Shown: positions 22,861 to 23,088 of the stretch, piece by piece
Layout: every line of letters begins with the position of its first letter
Numbering within the stretch: the first letter of the stretch is position 1
NCBI GenBank assembly: GCA_934589525.1
Contig: CAKTOB010000032.1
Span: forward strand, 1 to 23,088
DNA from: an uncultured Oscillospiraceae bacterium
GTDB taxonomy: Bacteria > Bacillota > Clostridia > Oscillospirales > Oscillospiraceae
Direction: 5' to 3'
Length of the DNA: 23,088 nt
Translations under genes and position numbers: made by a program
Notes under the pieces: generated by a model
The model's input: the letters and a program-made list of their open reading frames with translations, nothing else
What the model was told of the DNA's origin: nothing
Databases searched by the model: none

Positions 22861-22889
22861 CTTAAATAGCTGAGGGTCAGCTATTTAAG
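22861..22889. repeat. Perfect 13 bp stem-loop
   Basis: CTTAAATAGCTGA (22861-22873) and TCAGCTATTTAAG (22877-22889) are exact inverted repeats around a GGG loop. Further dyad symmetry extends outward (CCCC/GGGG and ACAACC/GGTTGT), so 22840-22942 may be one larger palindromic element. There is no T-run, so it is not a standard terminator. Confidence 0.8.
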
Positions 22890-22966
22890 ATTTGGGAGAA
22901 TGAACTCATATTGGGGAGAAGTTTGCTAGGCGGGTGGTTGTTAAACGCTTGCCTAACGTTGACGGA

Positions 22967-23000
22967 TAATTGTCAATTGTCCACTGTCAATTGTCAATTT
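22967..23000 (-). repeat. TTGACAA heptamer array downstream of 5S rRNA
   Basis: Read on the minus strand, this runs TTGACAA, TTGACAG, TGGACAA, TTGACAA just beyond the rRNA terminator, co-oriented with the rRNA gene. Confidence 0.8.
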
Positions 23001-23010
23001 CGCCAAGGCG

Positions 23011-23041
23011 AAAAAAACCGCCTCGTTTTCACGAAGCGGTT
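23011..23041 (-). terminator. Rho-independent terminator of the rRNA operon
   Basis: AACCGC-TCGT (23016-23026) pairs with ACGA-GCGGTT (23031-23041) with one mismatch and a TTTC loop. On the minus strand seven T follow. It lies 10 bases beyond the 5S rRNA end. The hairpin style (TTTC loop) is the same as at acsB. Confidence 0.85.
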
Positions 23042-23050
23042 ATCTTGTGT

Positions 23051-23088
23051 TGGCATTACCTATCTTCCCGGCAAGTCACCCTGCAAGT
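23051..23088 (-). rRNA. rrf: 5S ribosomal RNA, 3' end (partial)
   Basis: On the minus strand the last 38 bases read ACTTGCAGGGTGACTTGCC and then GGGAAGATAGGTAATGCCA. The GGGAAGATAGGTA block is the conserved 3' portion (helix IV/V and closing stem) of clostridial 5S rRNA. The rest of the gene, and presumably 23S and 16S, lie beyond the right edge. A terminator and heptamer array follow. The exact 3' end is uncertain by two or three bases. Confidence 0.85.

Larger units (their letters stand above)
22716..23010. other. Repeat-bearing spacer between GH20 gene and 5S rRNA
   Basis: No gene is present. It holds a degenerate TCAGCGAAAC block (about 22742), one TTGACAA unit plus a GTGTCCGTTTTTTGAAA block (22771-22830, plus orientation, after GH20), a perfect 13 bp stem-loop (22861-22889) and a heptamer array in minus orientation (22967-23000, after the rRNA operon). 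The two convergent transcription units therefore each carry their own trailing repeat. Confidence 0.75.

Overview
The window looks like a chromosomal segment of a GC-rich anaerobic Firmicute (class Clostridia, most likely an Oscillospiraceae-type gut bacterium). The evidence is a Wood-Ljungdahl CODH/ACS operon, a lipoprotein-dependent sugar ABC importer, a Clostridia/Bacilli-type primary sigma factor beside lepA and hemW, strong AGGAGG ribosome binding sites, frequent GTG/TTG starts, and a 5S rRNA 3' end typical of Clostridia. No species assignment is possible from sequence reading alone.

Layout, left to right. 1-308: intergenic mosaic of repeats and a terminator. 309-5129 (minus): a three-gene operon encoding carbon monoxide dehydrogenase (acsA/cooS), its nickel-insertion ATPase (cooC) and acetyl-CoA synthase (acsB), with a visible promoter and terminator. 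5435-6622 (plus): a divergent MFS transporter. 6623-7455: 0.8 kb of non-coding dispersed repeats, including a ~293 bp tandem duplication that carries a palindromic MITE-like element. 7456-10985 (minus): hemW, a small four-helix-bundle protein gene bracketed by inverted heptamer arrays, and lepA. 11283-12440 (plus): rpoD/sigA, divergent from lepA. 12441-12957: a gene-poor stretch holding several terminators, a candidate small RNA and what looks like a gutted small gene. 12958-14663 (minus): a nucleotidyltransferase plus winged-helix partner resembling an AbiE-type toxin-antitoxin pair, flanked by exact 27 bp direct repeats. 14809-15660 (minus): an AraC-family regulator. 15851-22677 (plus): the locus it probably controls, consisting of a cytoplasmic beta-helix protein, a sugar-binding lipoprotein, two permeases and a cytoplasmic GH20 hexosaminidase-like enzyme. 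22678-23050: terminators and repeats. 23051-23088 (minus): the 3' end of a 5S rRNA gene that continues past the right edge.

How it works together. CODH reduces CO2 to CO and ACS condenses CO, a methyl group and CoA to acetyl-CoA; the corrinoid protein and methyltransferase genes are not in this operon and must lie elsewhere. The AraC locus looks like a compact Gram-positive glycan-utilisation unit: the lipoprotein captures an oligosaccharide, the two permeases import it with a shared ATPase encoded elsewhere, and the beta-helix protein and GH20 enzyme, both without signal peptides, act on it inside the cell.

The most unusual feature is a family of dispersed intergenic repeats: (TTGACAA)n heptamer arrays, a GTGTCCG block, a 37 bp hairpin-containing block and an AATAYAACC/GGTTGAAT block. 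They recur in the same order at several places and mostly sit just downstream of genes, in the same orientation as the gene they follow.
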